A DNA stretch of 64,000 bases, from the NCBI GenBank assembly GCA_964023275.1, contig OZ029916.1, positions 24,442,953 through 24,506,952 of the forward strand, read 5' to 3'. Origin of the DNA: Norana najaformis. Taxonomy: Eukaryota > Annelida > Clitellata > Crassiclitellata > Hormogastridae. A program made the position numbers and the translations under genes. The notes under the pieces were generated by a model. That model was not told the DNA's origin and searched no databases. It saw only the letters and a list, made by a program, of their open reading frames with translations. This document shows, piece by piece, positions 11,540-22,112 of the stretch. How positions within the stretch are numbered: position 1 is the first letter of the stretch; each line of letters starts with the position of its first letter.

Positions 11540-12260
11540 TGCTAAATTACACTATTGCAATTCACTTTTCCTGAACATAGACTCCAACCAAATAAGCCGC
11601 CTTCAAGCCAACCAGAATGCTCATTCTCGTGCTGTCACCAAAAACCCCCAAACACCATCACATAACTCCTGTTCTTGAATCACTTCACTGGCTTAAAATA
11701 CCTGAACGAATCGAGTACAAAGTCCTATCACTTACCTACAACACACTTCAGTCCTCCCAACCCTCCTATCTTCGTGAGTTATTTAAAATCCGACCACTCC
11801 CCTCAACCCGCTCCCCTTCTGCCCTAACACTTCTCTGCCCGTCCGTCACCTCTTCCTTAAAATTTGGTAATCGTTCCATAGCCATAGCTGCTCCACCACT
11901 CTGGAAATACTCCCCCCAGAACTGCATCAGTTATCTGACCCATCATACAAAACTCACCTATGCTTCACCGCTTGAAATTTCTGCTTCGGCCTTTCACTCA
12001 AAACTGAAAACAGTCCTCTTTCACAGATCATATTCTGACTCCCTTTCTTCCTCTTATCCCTCTTTCCGCTCCAACCCCAAACATTATCCACCGTAGCTGT
12101 CACGTTGTCTATCCGTCTGACTCTTGGATCTTGACCTGGAACCGAATACTTTTGCCTATCGATTTTGTTTTGACTAAGCGCCTGTGAATAAGCTGGTTCC
12201 CGTGACGTGGCTTTCGTTGGGCACTGTAGAAATCTCGGGATTACGATTACGATTACGAAT
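11540..12260 (+). mobile_element. L2/CR1-type LINE, 3' end (C-terminal RT region and 3' UTR)
   Basis: In one frame the sequence reads HYCNSLFLNIDSNQISRL, then TPVLESLHWLKIPERIEYKV, LSLTYNTLQSSQPSYLREL, and later SAFHSKLKTVLFHRSYSDS. This is the hallmark C-terminal region after the reverse transcriptase in L2/CR1 LINEs. The 3' UTR follows (TTTTGCCTATCGATTTTG, then CGCCTGTGAATAAGCTGG) and the element ends in a TTACGA repeat, the usual short-repeat tail. The 5' part is missing. The same family occurs at 20605, 27475, 42045, 57405, 62180 and 62778. Confidence 0.85.
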
Positions 12261-12331
12261 TTGCAGCTGATTTGCAGCGAAGTGCTTTGCTTAGCCGCTG
12301 AAAGCTGAGCAAAGTGACAAACGCTAGTCGA

Positions 12332-12457
12332 TGACGTCATATTAGCATGCTTTATCTGGCAACCTGCTTCAGATGAAACTGCGTCGCGATTTCTGGAAGA
12401 CTAACAGTTCAGTAGGGAACCAGATCTTGGAATTAAAAGCTAGATTTAATCATCGGG
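12332..12457 (+). promoter_or_regulatory. Probable SCOC promoter edge and untranslated first exon with CRE
   Basis: TGACGTCA, the palindromic cAMP-response element, occupies 12332-12339. About 120 bases later CGGG/GTGAGT gives a strong donor at 12458. The SCOC start exon is preceded by an acceptor at 13978-13979 with no coding sequence before its ATG, so an untranslated exon upstream is expected. This is the best candidate, but no transcript supports it. Confidence 0.35.
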
Positions 12458-13979
12458 GTGAGTGCGTAGTAGAATTACGATTGCTGTCTTTGATGGTTAG
12501 TTTTGAGGTGCTAATTGCAGATACTCAGAGAGGGACACAGTGAAGTTCTTCTTATTTTTACGACTGAATCGTTTAATGGAATTTAGCGTGCTGTTGCGTG
12601 GCAGTTTGCTGCTTTGGCCTCTGTCGCCGCCATGACTGCTAATCCCTATATTGGATATTATTATTAGTGTCTTCTTGGGTCATTTCCTTGTACTTGGCTA
12701 ATTTCTCGTGCATTTTCGTCACAGAAAGGCTTTTTACAGTTTTATCTGCAGTTCGTAAAGCAGACTGGATTTGTGGATCCATAATAGTTAATTGACTTAG
12801 TATCTGCGATGACAGATAATATATTCTCAATGAGCATCACTAGTATGGTGCGTTCATGCAAAAAGCTGAGGTAGACATGGGCGACATTTTAGAGATTGGA
12901 GACATTGTAGTTGTTAAAAGTCAACTGGTCCGATTTAGGCCCAATTTCTCACGCCATGATCTCGGGCTTTACAGTTCACTTAGCTCAAGCAGCAGTTTAT
13001 ACTTTTGATCAGTTACTGCATGGATTTTCTGTTGCTGTTAGATGATAGTTTTGATTATGACTTAACGTCGCCTAAAATTAACCTGTTCAGTTTGTCTGTC
13101 TCTATAATATTTTGTGCATCTGTTCTTGCTGTGTTCGTATTTAATAAATAATGATGACAGTAATAGTACATAATAAATAAACCTTGGGTCCAAGTTTCAT
13201 AGGAATTTCTGTAGAGGCATGTAAATAAGTGTGTTATCACTATCTTTTTATTTATAACTTATTTAAGTCCCATTGCACCAGGCAGCAACCAGTGGCGTAT
13301 AAGCTCCAAACCAGGAGTCTAGTAATCTCCAGGTCAATGCAATGAAACATGAGGCAGTCTATGAAAAAACTGTTGAAAGAGATACTTGTTGGATTGAGAT
13401 CGGAATGACTTGAAGAAAAGCCGAAGATTTCCGCTGAGTTAGACTGGCTATTGATAAAGCTGATTGACTGAGAACAGTTCTGACTGGTGAAAACCAATAT
13501 AAGGCAGTCAAGTGGCTTAAATATGAATGGTTAGGCAGCTATATGAATACACATTAGCTGTTCACCATATGTGGTGTCCGTTATTCAACTTTAGGTGCTT
13601 TATGATTGTGCTTTGGGCAGTATGTTTTGGAGCAGTGCAACCTGTAAATAAATGTTTTTAGTTTATGGATTGCTACTGTTATATTTTCCTTCAGTCTTAA
13701 GTTGCTTTGGTTTCTGGTATTCTTTGGTAATGCCAATGTTTCTTGAACATGTAATTGTTAGGGCATGTAGCACATTCCAGTATTATTACCATATCTAGAC
13801 GTTGAAGTGTTTGAAGTTTGAGCAGTGTTGTGTAGGCGATCATAGCTCTGATATCATGTCATGTGCAAGGCTTTTGTAAATGTCAGATGACTGTCAGACT
13901 TATCTACTCTGTTAGCTTTCAGTTTTTTGATCCTACACATTGTGTTGAACTTTTGACTTTCACAACCTCTTTATTTTAG
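12458..13979 (+). other. Inferred intron 1 of SCOC
   Basis: AT-rich sequence between the candidate donor at 12458 and the acceptor TTATTTTAG at 13971-13979. It contains the minus-strand open frame described at 12639-12788 and nothing else recognisable. Confidence 0.4.
12639..12788 (-). CDS. Small open frame antisense in SCOC intron 1, unknown
   Basis: The frame begins at an internal ATG (MDPQIQSALRTADKTV) and continues into KMHEKLAKYKEMTQED before its stop, giving about 48 residues. Composition is helical and charged and looks more like protein than noise in this AT-rich intron. An in-frame extension upstream lacks a better start. It could be a small gene, a retro-copied fragment or chance; I do not recognise it. 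Confidence 0.2.
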   Translation of the reverse strand, partial: TIMDPQIQSALRTADKTVKSLSVTKMHEKLAKYKEMTQEDTNNNIQYRD

Positions 13980-15476
13980 AGGTTGGCCACTAAGCATGAG
14001 TGAACTGAATCAAACCAACAATATGTCCAGCAACGAGGCTACTACACAAGGTCTGTCTAAGAAGTTGGTTTTTATATTTATGCCAGTAGAGGTCATCTTT
14101 TCCCACCTCAAGCAACCACACACCTGTCTCGCATCTAGGCCAGGATAGTTCACTTGCAAGAATAGATAAAGGATAACTGGATGAACTTTACAAGCGTGAA
14201 AATATAGGCAAGAATATGAGAATGCTGGACACTATGAAAGTAAGATAAGAAAAGAATGCTTGCAGCAGACATGAGTTGACTAAGGAATATTGCTGGAGTC
14301 TCAAGGAGACAAAGAATTAAAAACTAAGAACTAATAACTCTATGAAATATAAGAATAACTGTGCCAGATAAATTTGTATATTAGTAGAAGTATCTCCTTG
14401 TACAGTAAATGTTGCCGTGTTAGCTGTCTGCAGTCTAGAGCAAGTTTTTAAAAGGCTTTCATTCTTCTAGAATTAAAATAATAGCGTAATTTATTTAACT
14501 TCTAGTTTATTGGAAAATGTTATGAGTTTTGTGCAAAGCTTTTGTGTCTGTGTTTTGAATCTTCTTTGTGGGTTAAATGGTCACTTTTTTCACTGGAAAT
14601 AGAATTGGATCCAGATGTGAATCAAGATGAAGAGGAGGAAAAACGGCGTTTAATCAATCAAGTGCTGGAGCTACAAAACACTTTGGATGGTGAGCTATGA
14701 TCTTCTTCTGAGTAGAGATTTGATTTATTGACAGCAGTCCTTAGTGGTAGCACAAACATAATGGCAATCCAAAACCTGATAGCTTTTCTTTAGTGGTGAT
14801 GTGTATATTGTTTTGAATGTCGCTGTAAGTACAAGTTGCTTTTTACCAAACATTTGCTGTACAAATTTAATAAGTTGTATGTAATAACATGCTGTTTAGA
14901 GTTAACTACAAGTTTTGTGATGCTCTGACTGTTGAGGCCCCTGGGATTTGTCCACTGCTGGCTCAAGGTCTGAAGAGCAGGATATGAGTGCCTCCCCTAC
15001 ATTCCACTCTGGAACATGAGTTTTAATTTTTAATATTTATATGCAATAGCAGTAATAATAATGCACTGCAGAGATGAAGAAAAGGAGACTGTATGTGCAT
15101 TGTGCAGTGAAATTTAGCAGTTGAATCACATTGAAAAAGAATATCTTAAGCTGTGTCTTGAAAGTGTAAAATAACAGTGAATTCTTGGCATCTTTAGGAG
15201 ACCTGTTGCTATTGGTCCAGCTACTGCAACTGGAGCAAGTGCCTGGAGATCAGTTTAAATGCTCTGACACAGTTTTTCTAGTGTTTTAAATTCAGCATCT
15301 AGAAGTAGAAGTTGGTTGTTTTTCTGTCTGTAGATTTGTCTAGGAGAGTAGATTCGGTAAAAGAGGAAAACCTGAAATTGAAGTCTGAAAACCAAGTGCT
15401 TGGCCAGTACATTGAGAATTTGATGGCGGCAAGTAGTGTGTTCCAGAGCCTTTCGCCAAAGGCCAAGAAAAAGTAA
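13980..15476 (+). CDS. SCOC: SCOC, short coiled-coil protein
   Basis: SCOC is a small coiled-coil protein of the Golgi that binds ARL1-type GTPases and, with FEZ1 and UVRAG, regulates autophagy. Coding exons are 13996-14050 (the exon itself begins at the acceptor near 13980), 14603-14689 and 15334-15476, with phase-1 introns and GT-AG borders, giving 94 residues. Residues 35-48 ([14 protein letters not shown]) and the run [20 protein letters not shown], followed by [10 protein letters not shown], are nearly identical to human SCOC. The end is KAKKK, like the basic end of the human protein. The N-terminus ([12 protein letters not shown], then an Asp/Glu-rich linker) is variable in the family. 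The start is the first ATG after the acceptor. An upstream untranslated exon is likely. Confidence 0.95.
13996..14050 (+). CDS. SCOC: SCOC coding exon 1
   Basis: Encodes [18 protein letters not shown] and the first base of the next codon. The donor is CAAG/GTCTGT, phase 1. The untranslated bases 13980-13995 belong to the same exon. Confidence 0.8.
14603..14689 (+). CDS. SCOC: SCOC coding exon 2
   Basis: The acceptor is GGAAATAG and the donor GATG/GTGAGC; 87 bases, phase 1 at both ends. It encodes the acidic linker and the first heptads of the coiled coil ([15 protein letters not shown]). Confidence 0.95.
14910..15030 (+). repeat. Diverged copy of the SINE tail seen at 10.9 kb
   Basis: Lies in SCOC intron 2. 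CCCTGGGATTTGTCCACTGC and TGGCTCAAGGTC match the order and spacing of the tail words at 10945-10980. No tRNA-like head is visible here. Confidence 0.4.
15334..15476 (+). CDS. SCOC: SCOC coding exon 3
   Basis: The acceptor is TTCTGTCTGTAG. The exon encodes [20 protein letters not shown], continuing through [10 protein letters not shown] to the stop TAA at 15474-15476. This is the most conserved block of the family. Confidence 0.97.
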
Positions 15477-18400
15477 TATGAACCAATTTGTTATTTATTC
15501 AGCAATAGTTCGAAAATATTGGCAACTTCAGATTTTGAGATTGTTCATGCCTGTCTCTGTTTCTAATGATCATTTAAAAACTCCTAATTGTGACATTTAT
15601 TTGTAATGACTGTGATATTCGGCTATTTTTATAAATTTTATTTTCAAATTCTTTCACATGAGATATACTGCTTGTTGTCTGTTGTTGTCTGTCTAATCTA
15701 ATGACGTTTATAGCACTATTATCATAATGCATAAAGCATGAATTGATGGTTGCTTCAAGTGAAAGTGTAGTTAAAATCATAATCCATAGGAGAATTCCAG
15801 TACAAAGACGATAAGTCAGATAAACCAGAAATCAAGCTATTGTGAGTAAACAAGCTGAAACAGTTGAGTCTTAAGTTGAGCCACTATTCTTTCGAGTTGG
15901 CTGAAGAAAGAGATTCATTTTCTGTAATGCAATTTTAAACAGGGATAGGTTTTTGAATTGCAGGAAATGGTGGTGATATAATTTGAATTTTTAAAATTAA
16001 CCAAGTCTTATTTAACCAAGTAGATACAGACATTTATTTGATGGTTTTGGTGCTGAAAATATTTGATGGTTTTGGTGCTGAAAATATTTGATGGTTTTGG
16101 TGCTGAAAATATTTCAGGTCAGCTGGAAAAAAGAAGTGAAGTTTGTACAGTAACAGAAAAGAGCAGGAATCGATAACAGAAAAATGGACTTGATGAAGAA
16201 CTTTCAGTTATGTCTACTCTTTCTAGTCAGATACTTTGTGCATTCATGTGAGTTGGTGATGTTATAATTTGGTACTTCATACTAACTTGTATTTCTAGCT
16301 AAACCACTATTATGACAGCTACAGTAACTAATAAAACTATTTGTTTATGTATCATATTCATTATTTGTAATGGATTTAGTATTTGGTTTGGGCCGTAGGA
16401 AGATGTTAGGTAAATTTACCTGATGACGTTTACGAATTGCTAATACATAACAATTTATACAGTTGTTAATGATAGTTGAATTTATGTTCTTGTATGTTTG
16501 TTGAATGAGTTATTGTTAATTATTATTTTGAAGTGTAATTTGTTTGGTTAAAGTGGCCATATAGGAGGAAGTGGCTCTGTATTGCAGACTATGTTGAACT
16601 TTAAAGTGGGTAATTATATGAATCCAAAATGTCCCCTCTCAAGCGACAGATGGTGAAATAGTAGTGTGCTTTATGAACTATCCAGTGTTGTCTCAACTTA
16701 TCCACTCTGCTTGTCATTTCTGGCCTTTGTCTGCTTTATATCAGTTCTTGACTTCTGCTTATCCCTGGTTTAAAGCTGTTTTGACCTTTGCTTGTCTTGT
16801 GCATTTCATGCAGGAAATGAGACTAGAAAAAAGAAATCAGGGTCACTGATATTAATCTAATATATTGCAATAAATTTCTATTCTGGTAGCTTGGGGTAAG
16901 TTGATGGAGTTATTTGCTTGAAACGAAACCTTGATCAAAATTTAATATATACCAAAACTGTATGGTCTTGTTCTTACAAGGCTTTGGAATTGCTAAGCTA
17001 AAATAATCCACCTAATGCATCTTTTTAAGTGTCTTGATTTTTAAAGTGGCTGCCTCTACCTGTCAAACTGGGGTTCAAATCCTGGAATTTTATTCAACTA
17101 TTGTTGAGTTATGTAATCCGTACTGCATGTATGTTCAGTGATAATCTCTAGATTGTTACAGCACCAGTCAAATGGCTTTTTATTGCTGTACTTGAAAAGC
17201 AAATTAAATTATTTGGAATTCTGTTAGCTTTGCTTATAAACAAGTTGTTGGGTCAGTCATTTGTATACGATACATGCATTTGAGGTCAGGCAAAAAAGGT
17301 CTCGGTTTTCTTCTGCCCAAGTCACATTAATGACTCTATTTTGAGGCTGTAACTCATTTATATTTATTTGAATGTTTATAGAGCACCTGCTTAAAGTTCT
17401 CCAAAGTACTTTTGCATAATCTTTCTCGTTGTTCAACCTCCTTGAAACCATGTTTTGGGGATGGTTGTGAATGTTTAAACCTACTTTCACAGTTTAGGAT
17501 CAACAGTTAGAGACATGTTTATGTAAAATGTGTTTTCCAAAGTCACTCTTCATCTCGTATTCTGTTATGTTTTGTTGTCAGATTTTGCCTGTTTTGTATT
17601 TAATTTTGTTGATATTTCTCATTCTCACACTGAATTTTGTTCCAGTTGTAGAATTACGCTTCAAGTGTTCTCTGAGAAAAGGTGCATTGCTGAAACAGGT
17701 GTATTTATATCGAGTGCTGAACATTAGAATTATTAAGAAGATCACTTAAAAGAGATTTGAAAAATAGCTTATATGTTTCTGTTGACTAAACAAAACATTT
17801 TGGTTTCGTTAATTCGTACCTGATGATGAAATTTTTTGTTTGTTGTAATGCCTGTGACTTTCTGTGGCTAAAACATTGCTTGTCAATGACTGATGTTGTC
17901 TGGTAGCACAAACATTTCTTCAATGTTTCATCTACTCGGGTGCTGCTGAGAAAAATACAATGAGTGTCGTACCTCGACGGTTCAGTTCCATGCTTTCAGT
18001 TGGTTTTACTTTTTGCTTGCAAACATTTTATTGGAGTGCACTGCAAACAGACATTTATTTAGCACTTTCTTGGGTTTGTCATGGCTGTCTAACAAAGAAA
18101 AAAGTGCAACAATTTCTACTGGTAGTTTTCCACCAGTTTTTGTTGAACATCGCTGTAATATCTAATTTGTGATGTCTTGTTATCCTTTAGTAAGAATAAT
18201 CAAACGAGACCTTCTGTAGTGTCACTGTCATAATGCTCAAGGCATCAGTCAGTCGTCACTAATATGCTGAGTCGGTGTGCATACCAATTTCAAGATAAGT
18301 CCAGTCTAAAAGCCAAGAAGGAATCCGAGATACAGAAACAGACTACGGAGGAAATGAGTCCAGAAAAAATGTGATTTTTAGGCCTACAGGGGTGTGGACG

Positions 18401-18560
18401 CATCACAGTTCTATACAGTTGAAGGAAATAGTCGGTCTACACACCTATAAATGTAATGATTTTCACAACAGCTTCAAAATGTAATGTTCTTGAAAAGCGC
18501 CACTCTTTTGATAGCATTGCCGAACTGCTGGTTTGAAATTTGGTGACGCATTGTTGGTCT
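15477..18560. other. SCOC 3' UTR and downstream flank
   Basis: AT- and T-rich sequence without a recognisable gene. AATAAA hexamers at 16330-16335 and 16869-16874 are possible polyadenylation signals for SCOC. Another tRNA-like B-box (GGGGTTCAAATCCTGG, about 17070) suggests a decayed SINE around 17040-17110. Open frames of 60-77 codons here look random (Phe/Leu/Val-rich). Confidence 0.45.
16036..16110 (+). repeat. Three perfect tandem copies of a 25-bp unit
   Basis: The unit starts ATTTGATGGTTTTGGTGC and ends TGAAAAT. The copies at 16036, 16061 and 16086 are identical and are followed by a partial ATTT. It is a recent minisatellite in the SCOC 3' flank. Confidence 0.95.
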
Positions 18561-18569
18561 TAGAGCGTT

Positions 18570-18975
18570 TCATACTCTGGCCACGGTTCTGACGGAGTGT
18601 TCACCTGAGCGATGGTGACTGCAGAAAGAGTGCAGAAGATGGTGGTATTGGAAGGCCAGATCAAGACAAGGCAAGTGGTATTTGTAGAGGAAAGGTAACC
18701 CCCTACCATTTTCACTCGGCCGTGGTTCTTGTAGCAGCGAGAACAAAGGAGTTATATTAAAAAGTAGGGACTGTGTTTCATCAGGACATTGCCATGTTTC
18801 ATTAAAGGCCGGAATGTCGAGTTGAATAAGGCAATTTCTTAGAGCAGGAACTTGGGAAGTAATAAAGACAATGTTGAGATGACAGACGTTTAAGGTTGTT
18901 AGGAGTAATGGTTCAGGGTTTAGTTCAATATCACCAGCAAGAAGTATGAGAAGGGTGTTCATTCCAATGAGTTGT
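18570..18975 (-). mobile_element. L2/CR1-type LINE fragment, start of endonuclease ORF
   Basis: On the minus strand, LLILLAGDIELNPEPLLLTT is the characteristic LLLLSGDIELNPGP-type motif that precedes the apurinic endonuclease of L2/CR1 LINEs. It is followed by FNETWQCPDETQSLL (consensus TETWL...E) and EPRPSENGRGLPFLYK (consensus RPxxRGGGVAFLYK). The fragment ends before the catalytic core and is degenerate (loss of Gly in NPGP, broken RGGG). It abuts an R1 repeat at about 18980. Confidence 0.8.
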
Positions 18976-18979
18976 ATAC

Positions 18980-19140
18980 ATGTATATGATAAATGTAAAA
19001 GTATACGTTTTTCTATAGCGACGGCATGACCGTTGCCCTGCTCATTTTTCAATGAATTGATCGGGTGAGATCCTTCCCCACCGCTGCCCGTTTGAAGGGA
19101 TGCCACGCCATTTAAGTCCCGTTTACGGACCGTGAGCGAG
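18980..19140 (+). repeat. R1 repeat family, copy 1
   Basis: R1 is my name for an unclassified unit with a fixed order of words: TTTTTCTATAGCGAC, GGCCTCGACCCTGCTC, ATTTTTCAATGAATTGATCG, GGTGAGATCCTTC, CCGCTGCCCGTTTGA, GCCACGCCATTTAAG, TTTACGGACCGTG. This copy has all of them, with a variant GACCGTTGCCCTGCTC. No protein is encoded. It behaves like a short non-autonomous mobile element. Confidence 0.65.
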
Positions 19141-19281
19141 ACTTAACCATGCCAGACTTGGGAAATGATCCGTCGGCAGGGAACTGCAATCGGGAAGAGG
19201 AAATACTATAGAAGGAAAAGGCATCACTAGCAGTTTTGTAAAGTTGAAAAGAGTAAATGTGACGTGTAATCTACAGTATCC

Positions 19282-19440
19282 GTATGGCCTCGACCCTGCT
19301 CACTTTTCAACGAATTTATTTATTATTTAATTAAAGTACTTATTACGCGCGCAAAGTCGTACTTCTGAATCTGAGTTGCGAAAATTAATCGGGTGAGATC
19401 CTTCAATACCGCTGCCCGTTTTGAATGATGCTGAGAAAGA
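19282..19440 (+). repeat. R1 repeat family, copy 2 (interrupted)
   Basis: GGCCTCGACCCTGCTCACTT, then about 70 bases of unrelated AT-rich sequence, then AATCGGGTGAGATCCTTC and CCGCTGCCCGTTTTGAATG. The interruption divides the word TCAATGAATTGATCG and looks like an insertion. Confidence 0.6.
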
Positions 19441-20250
19441 CACGCAGTCGCGCTATTCTGGGTAAAATAAAAGACAAATGCAGCATTTTACGGGGGCGGG
19501 ATATAACGATTTGTAAGAAAAAACAATTAAATAATTTACAGTTATTTGTTTAACATTTATTACAACTAAACGCCAGGTGCATTTATAAGAAGTTTTACAG
19601 TATTTAAACTGTAAAAGAAAAGAAACTTCACTATTTTCTGTTAAGAAATTCAGGCAGGTTTAAATTCTATATTTCTTTTCCCCGTTCCTGTTTCGCAGTG
19701 TACTCAAATACCACAAACTCGTGGTTTCCAAAAATTGTGCCTATCCGGTACCGTAATACCAGACGACACGGGTTAGTGTTTATCAAGTGTGTTAGCAGTC
19801 CTGCTCTCAGTTAAACTTCACTGAACAAGAATGCTCACCTTGATAAGGACGTTAATCAAAGCCGCCTAATCGGCCGTGAATATAGTATACGTCACCAATT
19901 TTAAACGGTGTCTATCGTAGGTGAAATCTCAAAGTAGTAAATAACAGCGCGTTCTTTTCCGAACAAAGCGTAATTATTATTCAAGTTTTCAATATTTTAT
20001 AAGTTTCTAAAAATAGTTTTTATAGTTAGAAAAATTACAATAATCAGGGTTTATAGTTAAAAGTTTGAAAAAAAATCATTGGTTGCAAAAGTATTCGCCA
20101 GGTGGCAATCAATGTCTCGTGATAGTACTGCATGCCCTCTGCCGACTACGCGACTTAGTTGTTCATGTATATGTATATAACAGGACGGATCCAGAGGGAC
20201 AATCCGGCCCTGCATCATTCGAGTTTGGTTGGCCTAAATGTAAATAAATA
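19441..20250. other. Intergenic, no gene seen
   Basis: AT-rich sequence without protein-like frames. It separates R1 copies 2 and 3. Confidence 0.5.
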
Positions 20251-20254
20251 TCGA

Positions 20255-20370
20255 ACGTATGGCCTCGACCCTGCTCATTTTTCAATGAATTGATCACAGG
20301 AGATCTTTCACCACGGCTGCCCGTTTGATTGGGCGCCACGCCATTTAAGGTCTCCGTTCACGGACCGTGC
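20255..20370 (+). repeat. R1 repeat family, copy 3
   Basis: GTATGGCCTCGACCCTGCTC, ATTTTTCAATGAATTGATCA, GGCTGCCCGTTTGATTGGGC, GCCACGCCATTTAAGG and TTCACGGACCGTGCTAA in order. This is the cleanest copy of the core. Confidence 0.65.
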
Positions 20371-20494
20371 TAATCCGTTTTAATTATTTGAGAGATTTAA
20401 TTAAAATCTCTCAAGCGTAGCCATTCGTGGTATCTTCACGCACAGAAGCTCCTTGACGTAGGCTTTAAGCAATGAGCTAAAGAAGCCAGCTGAA

Positions 20495-20590
20495 CACCGA
20501 CCCAAACTTGGGCTGAAATGTGTTCATGCTTCGGGTGAATTAACACTGCAAATTATCGTAATAATACATATTATAAAACTGCCTGCACAA
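20495..20590 (+). repeat. Short repeat shared with 36,890-37,015
   Basis: ACCCAAACTTGGGCTGAAAT, GTGTTCATGCTTCGGGTGAA and TTAACACTGCAAATTATC match in order the segment at 36,890-37,015, where an extra 25 or so bases sit in the middle. Family unknown. Confidence 0.55.
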
Positions 20591-20604
20591 TAGCCAATCA
20601 ATTG

Positions 20605-21240
20605 CTCACCCCAAATTTGACTACTGCGACTCCCTCTTCTATATCGACTCATCTCAAATAAAACGCCTTCAAATAACTCAGAATGCTCTTGCACGTGCTG
20701 TTACCAAAACTCCCAGACACCACCACATAACCCCAAATGCTCAACTTACTTCATTGGCATACGGTCCGTCGCCCCATACACTACAAAATTGTCTGGAGGT
20801 AGCGCTTACCTACAATGGCTTTTCAATCCTCTTAGATTCGCCAGCTATTCACTCTATCCAACTCCACAGTTCTGCTCGTCAGTTCCGCTCGTTCTTCCTC
20901 ATTCCTTTCTCTGTCTCGGCCTCCATTCCCTCCCGCTGTCAAATTCTGCAACCTCTCCAGAACCCCAGCCAATTCGCTCTTCTCCCTTTCTCACCTGTTA
21001 GTAAATTAGAACCTGTACAAGCACTTCGCCGCTTGCCCTCTCTTCTGCAGCTTTTCACTCAAGACTGGAAACCAAACTTTCCAAGCTATCTTACCCAATT
21101 TCCGCTCCTGTACCATCTCATGATCACCATCGCCAACGATTTCCACCGTAGCACAAGGCTCTCTCCCTGGTTTGTCACCCTCGCCCGTGGTTCTTGTGGA
21201 TATGATATGATATAGCGCCGGTGATTAAGCTGACGCGGCT
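20605..21240 (+). mobile_element. Decayed L2-type LINE, 3' end
   Basis: The frame FDYCDSLFYIDSSQIKRLQI followed by TQNALARAVTKTPRHHHITP is the L2 C-terminal region. After about 20750 the match is broken by indels but still shows LTYNGF, the SLQLFTQDWKP-like end (compare AFHSKLKT) and a remnant of the 3' UTR near 21210-21235. The long open frame over 20754-21215 is a shifted frame through this relic, not a gene. Confidence 0.7.
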
Positions 21241-21404
21241 TCTATGTTACGCTGAGAAATTTCGAAGATATACATTTAAATTACGTAACCAAAAGTGGCC
21301 CGCCAGCTGTCTTTATGTGTCCCACCAAACCTTTCTAAACGCGGAAAAATTTATGGCCATTTTGTGTAAGACCTTTATTTTTTATAAATCTGAAATATGC
21401 GACG

Positions 21405-21590
21405 GATGAAGTTGTGAGATGTGTAAACAAAATTCGAAGCATGGCTCTGAACAGACGGGAATTCAGAGAGTTTGTTTCAGACCTTGAGGAACAATATGGC
21501 GATCTATTGCTCCACTGTAAAGTCAGATGGCTGTCCAGGAGAAAAGTGCTGTCGTTTTTCTGGACCTTAAGTTGTGAAATTCGTAAATTG
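21405..21590 (+). pseudogene. hAT-type transposase fragment (GTF2IRD2/ZBED-like)
   Basis: The frame DEVVRCVNKIRSMALNRREF, then VSDLEEQYGDLLLHCKVRWL and SRRKVLSFFWTL before TAA, resembles the stretch of hAT-derived GTF2IRD2/ZBED/SCAND3-like proteins with VVxxVNxIRxxGLNHRQF and YGDLLYHxEVRWLSRGKVL. About 60 residues remain, so it is a relic of a much longer transposase. No terminal inverted repeats or 8-bp target duplication were found. Confidence 0.7.
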
Positions 21591-21994
21591 TAATTATAAT
21601 TAGTTACTTAGTTAGTTAGTTATAAAAAGAAATTATCTGTCAAGGAACTCAGTTAACGTAGACTGGAACTGCAAAGCCAGCTCATTAGCAGTTTGTGCTG
21701 GAGATTACCATAACGAAAATGCCAAGATATCATGTTTAGTATACTTAAATAAATTTCATGCCAAGGCCCAAAATGTTTTTAATTTGGAGGCGGTTTTGGT
21801 TAAACAGGAAGTCGATTTTTGAGATAACTGCAACGGGATCGCAGAGATATGACTCAACACGAGTAACAGTATTTGTATATTAACTGATAGGTAGGTGTAT
21901 AGACCTACATTGTAAAATGTTTACTGTAGGCTATTTTTCAAAGGTCACGACACACTGCCTACGGCCACTTGTCTATCCGCCATACTTGTTACCT

Positions 21995-22020
21995 ACGCAC
22001 ACACGCACACACACACACAC

Positions 22021-22101
<81 letters not shown>

Positions 22102-22112
22102 CACACACACAA
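21995..22112 (+). repeat. CA microsatellite
   Basis: Nearly pure (CA)n with one CTACAC interruption and an internal TATATATATA block near 22090-22100. It explains the His/Thr and Val/Cys open frames on both strands. Confidence 0.97.

Noticed and set aside
18981-19106. N-terminal extension of the LINE endonuclease frame
   Set aside because: This part is the reverse of an R1 repeat that happens to be open, not LINE coding sequence.
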